Shown piece by piece: positions 1-6,967 of a DNA stretch of 10,838 bases (the first letter of the stretch is position 1; each line of letters opens with the position of its first letter). This stretch comes from a bacterium (lineage in GTDB: Bacteria > Krumholzibacteriota > Krumholzibacteriia > JACNKJ01). Under the pieces are notes generated by a model that was not told where the DNA came from, searched no databases, and saw only the letters and a list, made by a program, of their open reading frames with translations. The stretch is from the NCBI GenBank assembly GCA_014382085.1, contig JACNKJ010000191.1, forward strand, positions 1 to 10,838, given 5' to 3'. The position numbers were made by a program, and so were the translations under genes.

Positions 1-1473
1 CGCGGTGAATCCTCGATAGATGCTCATGCCGAAGGTCAAGATGAGTGTTAGGCTGGCCATTCCCAGTGTGATCGCCAAGGCCAGGGTGCGACTTCGCACA
101 ACTGATCCCCGGCCGAAGGATGCTTCCACTTTAAAGCTACCACTTTCCAGTGCCTCGCGATAATCATCGTCGATTGCAATCTCGATCGTCGCGAAGGGCT
201 TTCCATCGTGCACCCGAGCCACGGCTCTTGCCGTTTGCCAGGCGCGAAACTCTAAGCTTTGATCGGGGCTCACCTCGAAGGGGTTGAACACGACTACTTT
301 GCTGCCGGGCCAGGGGTGTTTGGCTTCGGGCTGATGAGATTCTCCCCATGGGGCCCTTAGCAGTGGAACCCGACCCTGCCAATCCACGTCCTGGAATTCC
401 GAAGGCACTTTGAGTTCATGTGCGCGGTACTCAATCATGGCAAAATCCCGAGGGTTCACCTTCCGAATTCCCGTGGCGAGTCCGATGCCCAGAAGTATTG
501 CCACGAGTGCCGGAATAAGGATCCATGCCAGAAGGCGACGCCGACTGATCGGCCAGGGATCCATCTTGTACATGCGTGCTATTCCGTTGGACAGCAGGGC
601 CCAAACCCAAAGGCCGAGGACGGAACTTTGAGTGGTCAGTGAGCGACTGTCGAAGTATGAGAATACCAGGGTCATGGCGAAGAGGGCCATGGAGAGGAAA
701 CCTAGCCAACCGATCCAGTGGTGAAAGAGAATGCGAAAGCTCGTCAAATTCAGACTGATCTTCCGAGGAATGACTTCCTTCCGCTGCGCTTCACCTGCGA
801 CGGAAGCTTTGACTGGAGCGGGCTTGCTTTCTGAGTCTGCCACCGAGAATTCGAACTCACTGGGAGCAATGCTCAAGCTTTTTGGAAGTCTAAAGAAGAT
901 GCTCAAGCCCAGGACCCCTGCAAAGGGAATGGCTAGGCTGGCCATCAGAAAAGTCATGGGCACCAGGTTGACGAGGAGGATCAGCGAGAAAAAGACAATG
1001 GCGACATAGGCGAAGTACCAGGCGTCGCCGGGAATTTTGAACAAATCAAGTTTGGGCGACTGGAGAAGGAAGGGTAGGAGCAACTGAGCCATGCCCACCT
1101 TAAAAAGAAGCAGGCGCATGAACTGCGGGTCCAGGTCGGCGATTGAGGGGGAAAAATTCCAGAGAAGCGATAGCGAAAAAGCTGACCAGGTCAGAACGCT
1201 GACACTGAAGAGTGAGAAGACACGCAAAAGCCAAAGCTTCCTGGACGATATGGGAAGAGATAAGGTTAGCCGGCTGCAACGGCTGGAAATGTTCGAGGCG
1301 ATGACCACCCAGGCGGCCACCGTGAAGTATACCAAGACGAGGAAAATGAATAGGCCGCGGCCTTCACCGTCGGCCAAAGCTGAACGCACCACCATGCCAT
1401 AGAAGTAGGCAATGGGCAGGCCGAAGAGCAGCGCACTCCAGGCGGGGTCTTGGCGCAGCAGCCGGAAAATCAT
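1..1473 (-). CDS. ABC-2-like transporter permease of a YtrA-type operon (partial, runs off left edge)
   Basis: This gene has no stop codon between its ATG at 1473 and the window edge, giving 491 codons of an unfinished protein. The start overlaps the stop of the upstream ATPase gene (ATGA). Hydrophobic segments, probably membrane-spanning, lie near residues 12-33, 41-60, 81-105, 119-138, 152-194, 252-274, 284-300, 312-333 and 463-485. A charged linker (about 205-240) separates two halves. A hydrophilic region (about 335-462), rich in beta-type sequence, sits before the last visible helix. Similar short motifs follow early helices in each half: PISSRKLWL (about 74-82) and PISRRRLLA (about 308-316), of the kind seen in ABC-2 permeases. 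Its coupling to an ATPase and a YtrA-like regulator makes it the likely membrane partner of an exporter, possibly for peptides or envelope stress. The substrate cannot be read from the sequence. The C-terminus lies outside the window. Confidence 0.85.
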   Translation of the reverse strand, partial: MIFRLLRQDPAWSALLFGLPIAYFYGMVVRSALADGEGRGLFIFLVLVYFTVAAWVVIASNISSRCSRLTLSLPISSRKLWLLRVFSLFSVSVLTWSAFSLSLLWNFSPSIADLDPQFMRLLLFKVGMAQLLLPFLLQSPKLDLFKIPGDAWYFAYVAIVFFSLILLVNLVPMTFLMASLAIPFAGVLGLSIFFRLPKSLSIAPSEFEFSVADSESKPAPVKASVAGEAQRKEVIPRKISLNLTSFRILFHHWIGWLGFLSMALFAMTLVFSYFDSRSLTTQSSVLGLWVWALLSNGIARMYKMDPWPISRRRLLAWILIPALVAILLGIGLATGIRKVNPRDFAMIEYRAHELKVPSEFQDVDWQGRVPLLRAPWGESHQPEAKHPWPGSKVVVFNPFEVSPDQSLEFRAWQTARAVARVHDGKPFATIEIAIDDDYREALESGSFKVEASFGRGSVVRSRTLALAITLGMASLTLILTFGMSIYRGFTA

Positions 1474-2363
1474 CCCTGCCCTCCGGCCAACTCGATGAAC
1501 ATTTCTTCCAAGGGGATGGCCTGGCAGCGTGCATCCTTCACACCCAGGTCGGCGTTGAGCAGCGATTGAGTCCGTGCGGGATCATGACGAAAAACCGCAT
1601 GCCAGGCGTCGCTGCGTTTGCGCACACCGAGACACCCGTTTAGTCCGAGCAGTCTTTCCCGCATCTCGCCGTTGGCGTGGGGGACCAGAGCCAGACTGTA
1701 ATCCTCTTGCAGACTATCCAGCTCGCCGTCGATGAGCACTTTCCCTTCGTGCAACATGACAATGCGTTCGGCCATGCGTTCCACGTCGGTCATGTAGTGA
1801 CTGGAAAACAGGATGGTCGTGCCCGTCTCGTTGAGCAGACGAATGGAGGTTTCCAAAAACTCGCGCCTTGCTGCGGGATCTAGTCCGCCGGCGGGTTCAT
1901 CGAGAATGAGAAGCTCGGGACGATGCGCCACCGCGCAAAGCAGGGCCACCTGCCGCGCCTGCCCCTTGCTGAGTTTCTTGATTTTCTGGCCCAGGGGAAG
2001 CGAGAAACGCCCGATGAGATCATCGGCCATAGCCTCGTCCCAGCCGGGGAAGAGACCGCGATGCAGGGCGATGACATCTTTCACCTTGAGAAACTCGGGA
2101 AGAATTTGATCTTCGGACACATAGCCAATGCGCCGCTTCACCTCAACAGGCTTCTCGCGAGGATCCATCCCGAAGATGCGAACTTCGCCCTGCTGGGCTT
2201 CGAGCATGCCCATGGCCAGACGGATCAGCGTTGTCTTGCCCGCACCATTCTTGCCCAGGAGTCCCACAACCTGTCCGGCGGGAATTTCCAGGTTGAGTCC
2301 CGCAAGCACCTCTTCGCCCTTGCGATAGGCACGGTGGATGTTCCTGAATTCAACGACGCTCAT
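1470..2363 (-). CDS. ABC transporter ATP-binding protein (YtrB/CcmA-like)
   Basis: A cytoplasmic nucleotide-binding subunit that would power the permease encoded just downstream. With the start at 2363 it is 297 residues. It shows Walker A GKNGAGKT (37-44), Q-loop Gln86 (YVSEDQ), a signature loop LSKGQ (131-135, a variant of LSGGQ), Walker B with the D-loop (LLILDEPAGGLD, 151-162) and the switch His189 (FSSHY). The C-terminal region of about 85 residues is typical of ABC-2 type exporter ATPases. Two in-frame ATGs exist. AGGAGG lies directly against the one at 2369 but six bases before the one at 2363, so 2363 is the better start. The gene overlaps the end of the GntR gene by 14 nt and its stop overlaps the permease ATG, so translational coupling is likely. 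Family assignment is firm; the transported compound is unknown. Confidence 0.95.
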   Translation of the reverse strand: MSVVEFRNIHRAYRKGEEVLAGLNLEIPAGQVVGLLGKNGAGKTTLIRLAMGMLEAQQGEVRIFGMDPREKPVEVKRRIGYVSEDQILPEFLKVKDVIALHRGLFPGWDEAMADDLIGRFSLPLGQKIKKLSKGQARQVALLCAVAHRPELLILDEPAGGLDPAARREFLETSIRLLNETGTTILFSSHYMTDVERMAERIVMLHEGKVLIDGELDSLQEDYSLALVPHANGEMRERLLGLNGCLGVRKRSDAWHAVFRHDPARTQSLLNADLGVKDARCQAIPLEEMFIELAGGQG

Positions 2364-2754
2364 CGGCATCCTCCTCGCTCGTGTCGATCATTTCACGGAA
2401 AAGCTTCAAAGCTTCTTCGCGATCGATTTCCAATTGCAAAGCCATGCGCACGGGCGCGGTCAGGCTTTCACGAAGCTGCTTCATTCTTTGGTCGGTCATG
2501 GCCTCGCCGGTGAGGTCTCTTACAATGAGAGGGCGTCCCGGCCGGCGTTCGACGACATTTTCCTTTTCGAGATAGCTGTAGGCCTTGCTGATCGTCATCG
2601 GGTTCACCCCCAACTCGGATGAAAGAGCGCGAGTTGACGGCAACTCATCTCCAGGACCGAGGAGGCCGCTGGCGATATGGAACTTGATCTGATCCATGAG
2701 CTGCCGGTAGACAGGGACCCCGCTGCTCGGATCGACGACGATCAGCAGACCCAC
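2350..2754 (-). CDS. GntR-family transcriptional regulator, YtrA subfamily
   Basis: A DNA-binding regulator with an N-terminal winged helix-turn-helix at about residues 14-80. It carries the family pattern PVYRQLMDQIK, LPSTRALSSELGVNP and TISKAYSYLE. The tail of about 50 residues is short and helical rather than a large ligand-binding domain, which is the YtrA hallmark. The chosen start is GTG 2754, preceded by AAGGA at a good distance. It gives 134 residues and lies 4 nt after the stop of the preceding gene. A longer in-frame ATG at 2826 would read through most of the preceding gene's end in another frame and is unlikely. YtrA members usually repress ABC transporter operons that contain their own gene, matching the ATPase and permease directly downstream. 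The inverted repeat over the operon promoter is the probable binding site. Confidence 0.92.
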   Translation of the reverse strand: MGLLIVVDPSSGVPVYRQLMDQIKFHIASGLLGPGDELPSTRALSSELGVNPMTISKAYSYLEKENVVERRPGRPLIVRDLTGEAMTDQRMKQLRESLTAPVRMALQLEIDREEALKLFREMIDTSEEDADERR

Positions 2755-2758
2755 AGCA

Positions 2759-3067
2759 TTATCCTTTCCTTGTGGGCTGAGACAGGAAGGTCTCGAGCCA
2801 GTGTCCCAGCAAACGCTTGCCCACACGCAGGGTGATGGCCAAGGAGCGCGCGGCGATTTTGGAGCGCTGCAGGAAGCCGGGATTTTGATCCACGGTCTTC
2901 ACGGGCAGCGGGGCGGCCGGGGCAAGGGAGTCGGGCGAGGCGGCTTCCGCCAGCGCCGTGTAGTTGGTGTTTCCCCTGAGGTCCTCCTGGGCCGGGCGCT
3001 CCTGAGCAGCCACGGCGACCATTAGGATGATCATCAGGGGAGTCAGAGCTTTTAGATTCTTCTTCAT
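2759..3067 (-). CDS. Small exported protein with cationic amphipathic C-terminus, unknown function
   Basis: First gene of the minus-strand operon, 102 residues, and not recognised as a known family. It begins with lysines and a hydrophobic stretch (about 8-21, LTPLMIILMVAVAA), which looks like a Sec signal peptide with possible cleavage around residues 20-22. There is no lipobox cysteine. A polar, Ala/Pro-rich middle (about 22-62) follows. The last 37 residues are rich in Arg and Lys alternating with aliphatic residues (for example RVGKRLLGHWLETFL, 81-95), so they could form a basic amphipathic helix. GAGGAG lies about six bases before the ATG, and the stop is 4 nt before the regulator's GTG start. 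Its place suggests a role tied to the ABC system, such as substrate, sensor or accessory factor, but this is inference from position only. Confidence 0.75.
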   Translation of the reverse strand: MKKNLKALTPLMIILMVAVAAQERPAQEDLRGNTNYTALAEAASPDSLAPAAPLPVKTVDQNPGFLQRSKIAARSLAITLRVGKRLLGHWLETFLSQPTRKG

Positions 3068-3130
3068 CTTGGGCTCCTCGTCGCAGGACTCGAATGCCTG
3101 CGGAGCAGAGGTGAATCAGTTTCGTAATAC

Positions 3131-3160
3131 ACTATACGGCAGCTTAGGTGTATAAGTCAA
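3131..3160 (-). promoter_or_regulatory. Sigma70-type promoter of the small protein-GntR-ABC operon
   Basis: On the minus strand TTGACT (3160-3155) and TATAGT (3136-3131) are separated by 18 bases, close to the sigma70 consensus. Transcription would start near 3124, about 57 bases before the first ATG at 3067. The -35 element sits exactly in the spacer of an inverted repeat, so bound regulator would block polymerase. Confidence 0.65.
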
Positions 3161-3169
3161 GGTATACAC
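3148..3169. promoter_or_regulatory. Putative YtrA-type operator (inverted repeat)
   Basis: Perfect 7-bp inverted repeat GTGTATA (3148-3154) and TATACAC (3163-3169) with an 8-bp spacer that contains the -35 of the operon promoter. An extra half-site, TACAC, lies at 3128-3132 and overlaps the -10. GTGTA/TACAC half-sites are, as I recall, typical of YtrA-like regulators. The nearby YtrA-type gene makes autorepression the simplest reading. Binding itself is inferred. Confidence 0.6.
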
Positions 3170-3189
3170 TTCGTCGATTTGCATTATCT

Positions 3190-3219
3190 TTGTAAGTGCA
3201 TGTAAAATAACAGGATAAT
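3190..3219 (+). promoter_or_regulatory. Possible promoter for ispD and downstream genes
   Basis: TTGTAA (3190-3195) and GATAAT (3214-3219) are spaced by 18 bases in the AT-rich divergent intergenic region. They lie about 85 bases before the likely ispD start at 3306. This is the best match seen for the plus strand, but the -35 is weak (4 of 6). Confidence 0.35.
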
Positions 3220-3282
3220 TCTGTAGCTTTGGCGACCTGGGAAGGTTAAAGTCGGTCTCTGAGCATATGTATCGCCAAATTC

Positions 3283-3308
3283 ACCTCTCTGGAGGTCTCG
3301 GAACAGTG
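3283..3308 (+). promoter_or_regulatory. ispD ribosome binding site inside a small hairpin, with GTG start
   Basis: GGAGGT (3291-3296) lies nine bases before GTG 3306 and is the only good Shine-Dalgarno near the start of ispD. The same bases form the 3' arm of a short perfect hairpin: ACCTC (3283-3287), loop TCTG, GAGGT (3292-3296). The stem is only five pairs, so any control role is uncertain. Confidence 0.4.
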
Positions 3309-4007
3309 CCCTTGGATCACCCCTTTTGGACCCTCATCGTGGCTGCCGGCTGTGGCCAGCGCTTCGGCGCGGCGCGTCCCAAGCAGTACCTGGAGCTGGC
3401 CGGACGTCCCGTGCTTATGCGCGCTATTGATCCCTTTCTGGACCACGGCGATCCCGACCGCATCATCCTGGTGATTCCTCCCGAGGACAGCGGCTACATT
3501 CAAGCAATGCTCGACGAATTCCTGCCCGGCGCGCGTCCCTTGCTGGTGCCCGGCGGCGCGACGAGGCAGAATTCGGTCTATCGAGGGCTCAGCGCCATCG
3601 CCGATGATGAAGCTCGCGTGGCCGTGCACGATGCGGCGCGGCCGCTCTTCGACGGCGCCAAGCTGGGTGAGTGGCGAGCCTTGCTCGAAGATTGCGACGC
3701 GGTGCTTCCCATCGTCCCCATCGCAGATACAGTGGTGGAGGCGCGGGACGGTCGCGTGAGCAAATTGCTGGACCGACGAAAACTCGGCGCAGTGCAAACG
3801 CCGCAGCTTTTCAAACTGGCGATCCTACGGGCAGCGCACATGGATGCCATAGAGCGTGGCGAGGAGAACGCCAGCGACGCCCGCGCCCTGGTCCTCGCTC
3901 TTGCCGGAGATATCCGCGCCGTCGCCGGCGATGTGAACAATTTTAAGATCACTCGTCCGGAAGATTTCGAATGGGCGGAACGTGAGCTCAAGGAGAGGGA
4001 TGACTAG
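3306..4007 (+). CDS. ispD: 2-C-methyl-D-erythritol 4-phosphate cytidylyltransferase
   Basis: Cytoplasmic enzyme of the MEP isoprenoid pathway. It joins MEP and CTP to give CDP-methylerythritol plus pyrophosphate. From GTG 3306 it is 233 residues, normal for IspD. The nucleotide-binding N-terminus reads AAGCGQRFGAARPKQYLEL, with Arg19 and Lys26 as the likely catalytic pair. Then come GGATRQNSV (83-91), VHDAARP (107-113), TPQLF (165-169) and NFKITRPEDF (212-221) with the conserved Lys214. An in-frame ATG at 3267 would add 13 residues but has no good ribosome binding site. From 3306, 12 residues precede the AAG motif, about as in E. coli IspD. The gene overlaps ispF by 8 nt. IspD and IspF are separate proteins here, not the fused form. 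No ispE is in the window. Assignment is firm; the exact start is the main doubt. Confidence 0.96.
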   Translation: MPLDHPFWTLIVAAGCGQRFGAARPKQYLELAGRPVLMRAIDPFLDHGDPDRIILVIPPEDSGYIQAMLDEFLPGARPLLVPGGATRQNSVYRGLSAIADDEARVAVHDAARPLFDGAKLGEWRALLEDCDAVLPIVPIADTVVEARDGRVSKLLDRRKLGAVQTPQLFKLAILRAAHMDAIERGEENASDARALVLALAGDIRAVAGDVNNFKITRPEDFEWAERELKERDD

Positions 4008-4482
4008 AACAGGCATCGGATACGATTCCCACCGATTCGCCGAGGGTCGGCCCCTCATTCTAGGCGGCGTCACCATACCAGGATCTCGCGGTTTAGCAGG
4101 TCACTCCGACGCCGATGTGCTTGCCCACGCCATCGTGGATGCGCTCCTCGGGGCCGCGGCTCTGGGGGACATCGGCCGCCATTTTTCCGACAAGGATGAA
4201 GCTTGGAAGAACGCGCCTGGCTCATTGTTTATCGAGCGCAGCCTTGATCTGCTCTCAAAGCGCGGCATGAAGCCCGTGCACATTGACAGCACCCTCATTG
4301 CCGAAACACCGCAGCTGGCGCCGCACATAGATGCCATCCGCGCAAATCTCGCCGGCTTCCTAAAACTGCCACTGGATTCGGTCTCCGTAAAGGCGACTAG
4401 CAACGAGGGCATGGGCGCCCTGGGACGCGGCGAAGGAATGGCCGCCATGGCCGTGGCCACCATCGAGGAGAACGATGCCTGA
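4000..4482 (+). CDS. ispF: 2-C-methyl-D-erythritol 2,4-cyclodiphosphate synthase
   Basis: Later MEP-pathway enzyme that cyclises CDP-methylerythritol 2-phosphate to the cyclodiphosphate, releasing CMP. The family forms trimers. It is 160 residues, a normal length. The metal site is visible as Asp9 and His11 in GIGYDSHRF and His43 in DVLAHAIVDALLGAAALGDI. The HSDAD stretch (35-39), KATSNEGMG (131-139) and GRGEG (142-146) form the substrate and cytidine pockets. The ATG at 4000 follows an AAGGAG-like site and starts within the last codons of ispD (8-nt overlap). The stop is in turn overlapped by gltX. This ispD-ispF-gltX order is common in other bacteria, such as Bacillus. Confidence 0.97.
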   Translation: MTRTGIGYDSHRFAEGRPLILGGVTIPGSRGLAGHSDADVLAHAIVDALLGAAALGDIGRHFSDKDEAWKNAPGSLFIERSLDLLSKRGMKPVHIDSTLIAETPQLAPHIDAIRANLAGFLKLPLDSVSVKATSNEGMGALGRGEGMAAMAVATIEENDA

Positions 4483-5884
4483 TTTAAAACCCCGCGTGCG
4501 CTTCGCACCCAGTCCCACCGGAAGCCTGCACATGGGCGTGGCCCGCACGGCGCTTTTCAATTGGCTGTTCGCGCGCGGGCAGGGTGGCACTTACATTCTT
4601 CGCGTGGAGGACACCGATCGCGAACGCAGCACCCTAGAGAGTGAAGCCGCCATGCTCAAGAGCCTCAAGTGGCTGGGCCTCAACTGGGATGAGGGCCCTG
4701 ATGCTGGCGGAAACTTCGGTCCCTATCGTCAGAGCGAACGTTTGGAGTTCTATAAGGCTAAGGCGAATCTGCTGGTGGAGCGAAACTTGGCCTATCCCTG
4801 TTTTTGCAGTGACGAAGATCTTGCGGCGAAGCGCGAAAGAGCCGAGGCGGAAAAACGCGCGCCCGTTTACGATGGCAGCTGCGCGAATATCGATCCGGTC
4901 GTAGCGGCAGGACGTGCCGCAAGTGAAGAACACACCATTCGCTTCCGTGTGCCCCATCGCGATGTGAGCATCGAAGATCTCGTGCGTGGCCAGATAACCT
5001 TCCCCGCGGGAACGGTGGGAGATTTTATCTTGCTCCGTCCCGATGGAATGCCCGTCTACAACTTCGCCTGCGTGGTGGACGATGGTCTTATGGAAATCAC
5101 ACATGTTTTGCGTGGCGAGGATCATCTATCGAACACACTCCGCCAGGTCATGCTCTACGAGGCGCTTGATTTTCCGATGCCGGCCTTCGGTCACCTTTCC
5201 ATGATTCTGGGCGAGGACAAGCAGAAGCTCTCCAAACGTCATGGCGCGGTGAGCGTTGAGGCCTTTCGCGAGCAGGGATATCAGGCTGAAGCTTTGCTTA
5301 ACTACCTTGCGCTTCTCGGATGGAATCCCGGTGACGAACGCGAAAACTTGAAGTTGGATGAGCTAGTGGAGGCTTTCGATATCGGGCGCGTGAACAAATC
5401 GCCGGCGGTTTTTGATCGCGCTAAGCTCGACTGGCTCGCGGGTGTGAAAATTCGCGAAGGTAAACCGGAGGACATGCTTGAAGCTGCGCGACCTTTCCTG
5501 CCGGACGAGAGCGATGAGCGCATCCTCAAAATGATTGCGGCGGTCCAGGATCATTTGCACTACGCGGCTCAGTTGCCCCATGAGCTTGAGTTGCTCAAGG
5601 GCACGCGTCCTGAGCCCGATGAAGAAGCTCGTACTTGGATCGACGACGGCGCGGAACTCTTCAGCGCGCTTGGCGCCGAAATTTCTTCCTTGAAAGGCGA
5701 GTTCGATGCGGCGGCCTTCAAAGCTTCCATCAAGGCAGCGGGCATGGCGACGGGCAAGAAGGGCAAGGAATTGTTCATGCCCGTGCGCGCGAAGATCACC
5801 GGGCGAATTCACGGACCCGATCTGTCGGCGGTGGCTGAAATTTTGGGATCCGAGGAAGTGTTGGCTCGCCTACAGGCGGAATGA
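4475..5884 (+). CDS. gltX: Glutamyl-tRNA synthetase
   Basis: Class I aminoacyl-tRNA synthetase that charges tRNA with glutamate in the cytoplasm; 469 residues, typical for the bacterial enzyme. The N-terminus has FAPSPTGSLHMGVARTALFN (10-29), which includes the HIGH-type motif, and the KMSKS loop appears as KLSKR (251-255). The substrate region YNFACVVDD (195-203) and the helical C-terminal anticodon-binding half are present. A zinc-like motif C109-x-C111 and C136 is present, but the fourth ligand position holds Asn138 where E. coli has His, so metal binding there is doubtful. Whether it is a discriminating enzyme cannot be told by eye. It overlaps ispF by 8 nt and the next gene by 4 nt, so the genes are probably co-translated. 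Confidence 0.97.
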   Translation: MPDLKPRVRFAPSPTGSLHMGVARTALFNWLFARGQGGTYILRVEDTDRERSTLESEAAMLKSLKWLGLNWDEGPDAGGNFGPYRQSERLEFYKAKANLLVERNLAYPCFCSDEDLAAKRERAEAEKRAPVYDGSCANIDPVVAAGRAASEEHTIRFRVPHRDVSIEDLVRGQITFPAGTVGDFILLRPDGMPVYNFACVVDDGLMEITHVLRGEDHLSNTLRQVMLYEALDFPMPAFGHLSMILGEDKQKLSKRHGAVSVEAFREQGYQAEALLNYLALLGWNPGDERENLKLDELVEAFDIGRVNKSPAVFDRAKLDWLAGVKIREGKPEDMLEAARPFLPDESDERILKMIAAVQDHLHYAAQLPHELELLKGTRPEPDEEARTWIDDGAELFSALGAEISSLKGEFDAAAFKASIKAAGMATGKKGKELFMPVRAKITGRIHGPDLSAVAEILGSEEVLARLQAE

Positions 5885-6957
5885 TGAAGAGCTTCGCGGA
5901 CATTGTCAGGCCCACGCCATTGATCCATGAAGATCGTGCCCGCGGGAACATCGCGAAAATGGCAACCAAGGCACGAAAGCTGGGGCTTCAATTTCGTCCC
6001 CACTTCAAGACCCACCAATCCGTCGCCATCGGCGAGTGGTTTCGCGATGAGGGCGTGCGTAGCATCACCGTATCTTCCCTGGGCATGGCGGCCTATTTCG
6101 TGGCAGCCGGCTGGGACGATATCACCGTCGCCTTTCCCTTCAACCCACGAGAGTCAGCATTGGCCGGCGAACTTGCGGGTGCAATTCGTTTGGGCCTGCT
6201 CGTGGACGGTCCCGAAACCCTGGCTGCCGTAGCCGCACTCGCGGCACCGGTTCGTGTCTGGATTAAAATTGACACGGGATTCGGTCGCGTAGGCATCCCA
6301 TGGGATCGTGGGGAAACAGTTCGGTCGCTGGCGCAGACAGTTAACGAAAAAGGCCTCGAATTCGCGGGAATCCTCACGCACAACGGCGCCAGTTATTTCG
6401 CGGAGAATCCCGAGGGCGTTCGGGCCTCCCACGCAGAATCCTTGGCGCGCATGCGGGCGGTTGCTGAAAGCATAGGTGATGGCGCCATCTCAGTGGGCGA
6501 CACACCTTCCTGTATTCTCTCCGAAGATTTCCGCGGCGTGCAGGAAATTCGCCCGGGCAACTTCGTATTTTTCGATCTCATGCAGCAGGCCATGGGTGTT
6601 TGCCGCGAGGAAGAAATCGCCATGGTCTTGGCCTGCCCGGTGAGCGCTGTCTATCAAGATCGTGTGATGCTCTATGGAGGCGCCGTGCATTTTTCCAAGG
6701 ACACCATTGAAATGAAGGGGCGGCGAATTTACGGTTGCCTGGCCGATGGGATTTTCGGCGCCATCGATAAAGCCTCGTCTCTTATCGCCTTGTCCCAGGA
6801 GCATGGCAGTTTGCTGCCAGGTCCTGCTGCGGCGAAACTCCGAGTAGGTGATTTGGCCTGGGTCTATCCCGCGCATTCTTGCTTGTCGGCGGATCTTCAC
6901 AGCCATTACCGAAGCTTCGAGGGCGGCTTCATTCCGAAATGGCCAGGGGGCCGATGA
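5881..6957 (+). CDS. DSD1-family PLP enzyme (D-serine dehydratase/D-threonine aldolase-like)
   Basis: A fold-type III PLP enzyme of 358 residues with an alanine racemase-like N-terminal barrel and a D-serine dehydratase-like C-terminal domain. The PLP lysine is Lys43 in the RPHFKTHQ motif. IKIDTGFGRVGI (about 128-139) and LTHNGASY (about 161-168) are barrel motifs. The C-terminal PAHSC (330-334), with His332 and Cys334, matches the metal-binding pair known in this family. Members cleave D-threonine to glycine and acetaldehyde, or dehydrate D-serine or 3-hydroxyaspartate, using PLP and a divalent metal. The exact substrate cannot be chosen here. The start ATGATG at 5881 overlaps the gltX stop; the second ATG at 5884 is equally possible. 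Confidence 0.88.
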   Translation: MMKSFADIVRPTPLIHEDRARGNIAKMATKARKLGLQFRPHFKTHQSVAIGEWFRDEGVRSITVSSLGMAAYFVAAGWDDITVAFPFNPRESALAGELAGAIRLGLLVDGPETLAAVAALAAPVRVWIKIDTGFGRVGIPWDRGETVRSLAQTVNEKGLEFAGILTHNGASYFAENPEGVRASHAESLARMRAVAESIGDGAISVGDTPSCILSEDFRGVQEIRPGNFVFFDLMQQAMGVCREEEIAMVLACPVSAVYQDRVMLYGGAVHFSKDTIEMKGRRIYGCLADGIFGAIDKASSLIALSQEHGSLLPGPAAAKLRVGDLAWVYPAHSCLSADLHSHYRSFEGGFIPKWPGGR

Positions 6958-6967
6958 AAGGGAGAAC

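Noticed and set aside
1923..2513. Plus-strand open frame of 196 residues opposite the ABC ATPase
   Set aside because: It is the mirror of the ATPase and regulator genes, which show intact family motifs on the other strand. Its translation looks compositionally odd and has no recognisable domain.
3246..3797. Long open frame on the minus strand opposite ispD
   Set aside because: It lies fully against a clear ispD gene, has no ribosome site and resembles no family. Similar antisense frames opposite gltX (4634-5125, 5363-5812), the DSD1-like gene (6490-6969) and the SUMF1 gene (9455-9961) were dropped for the same reason.
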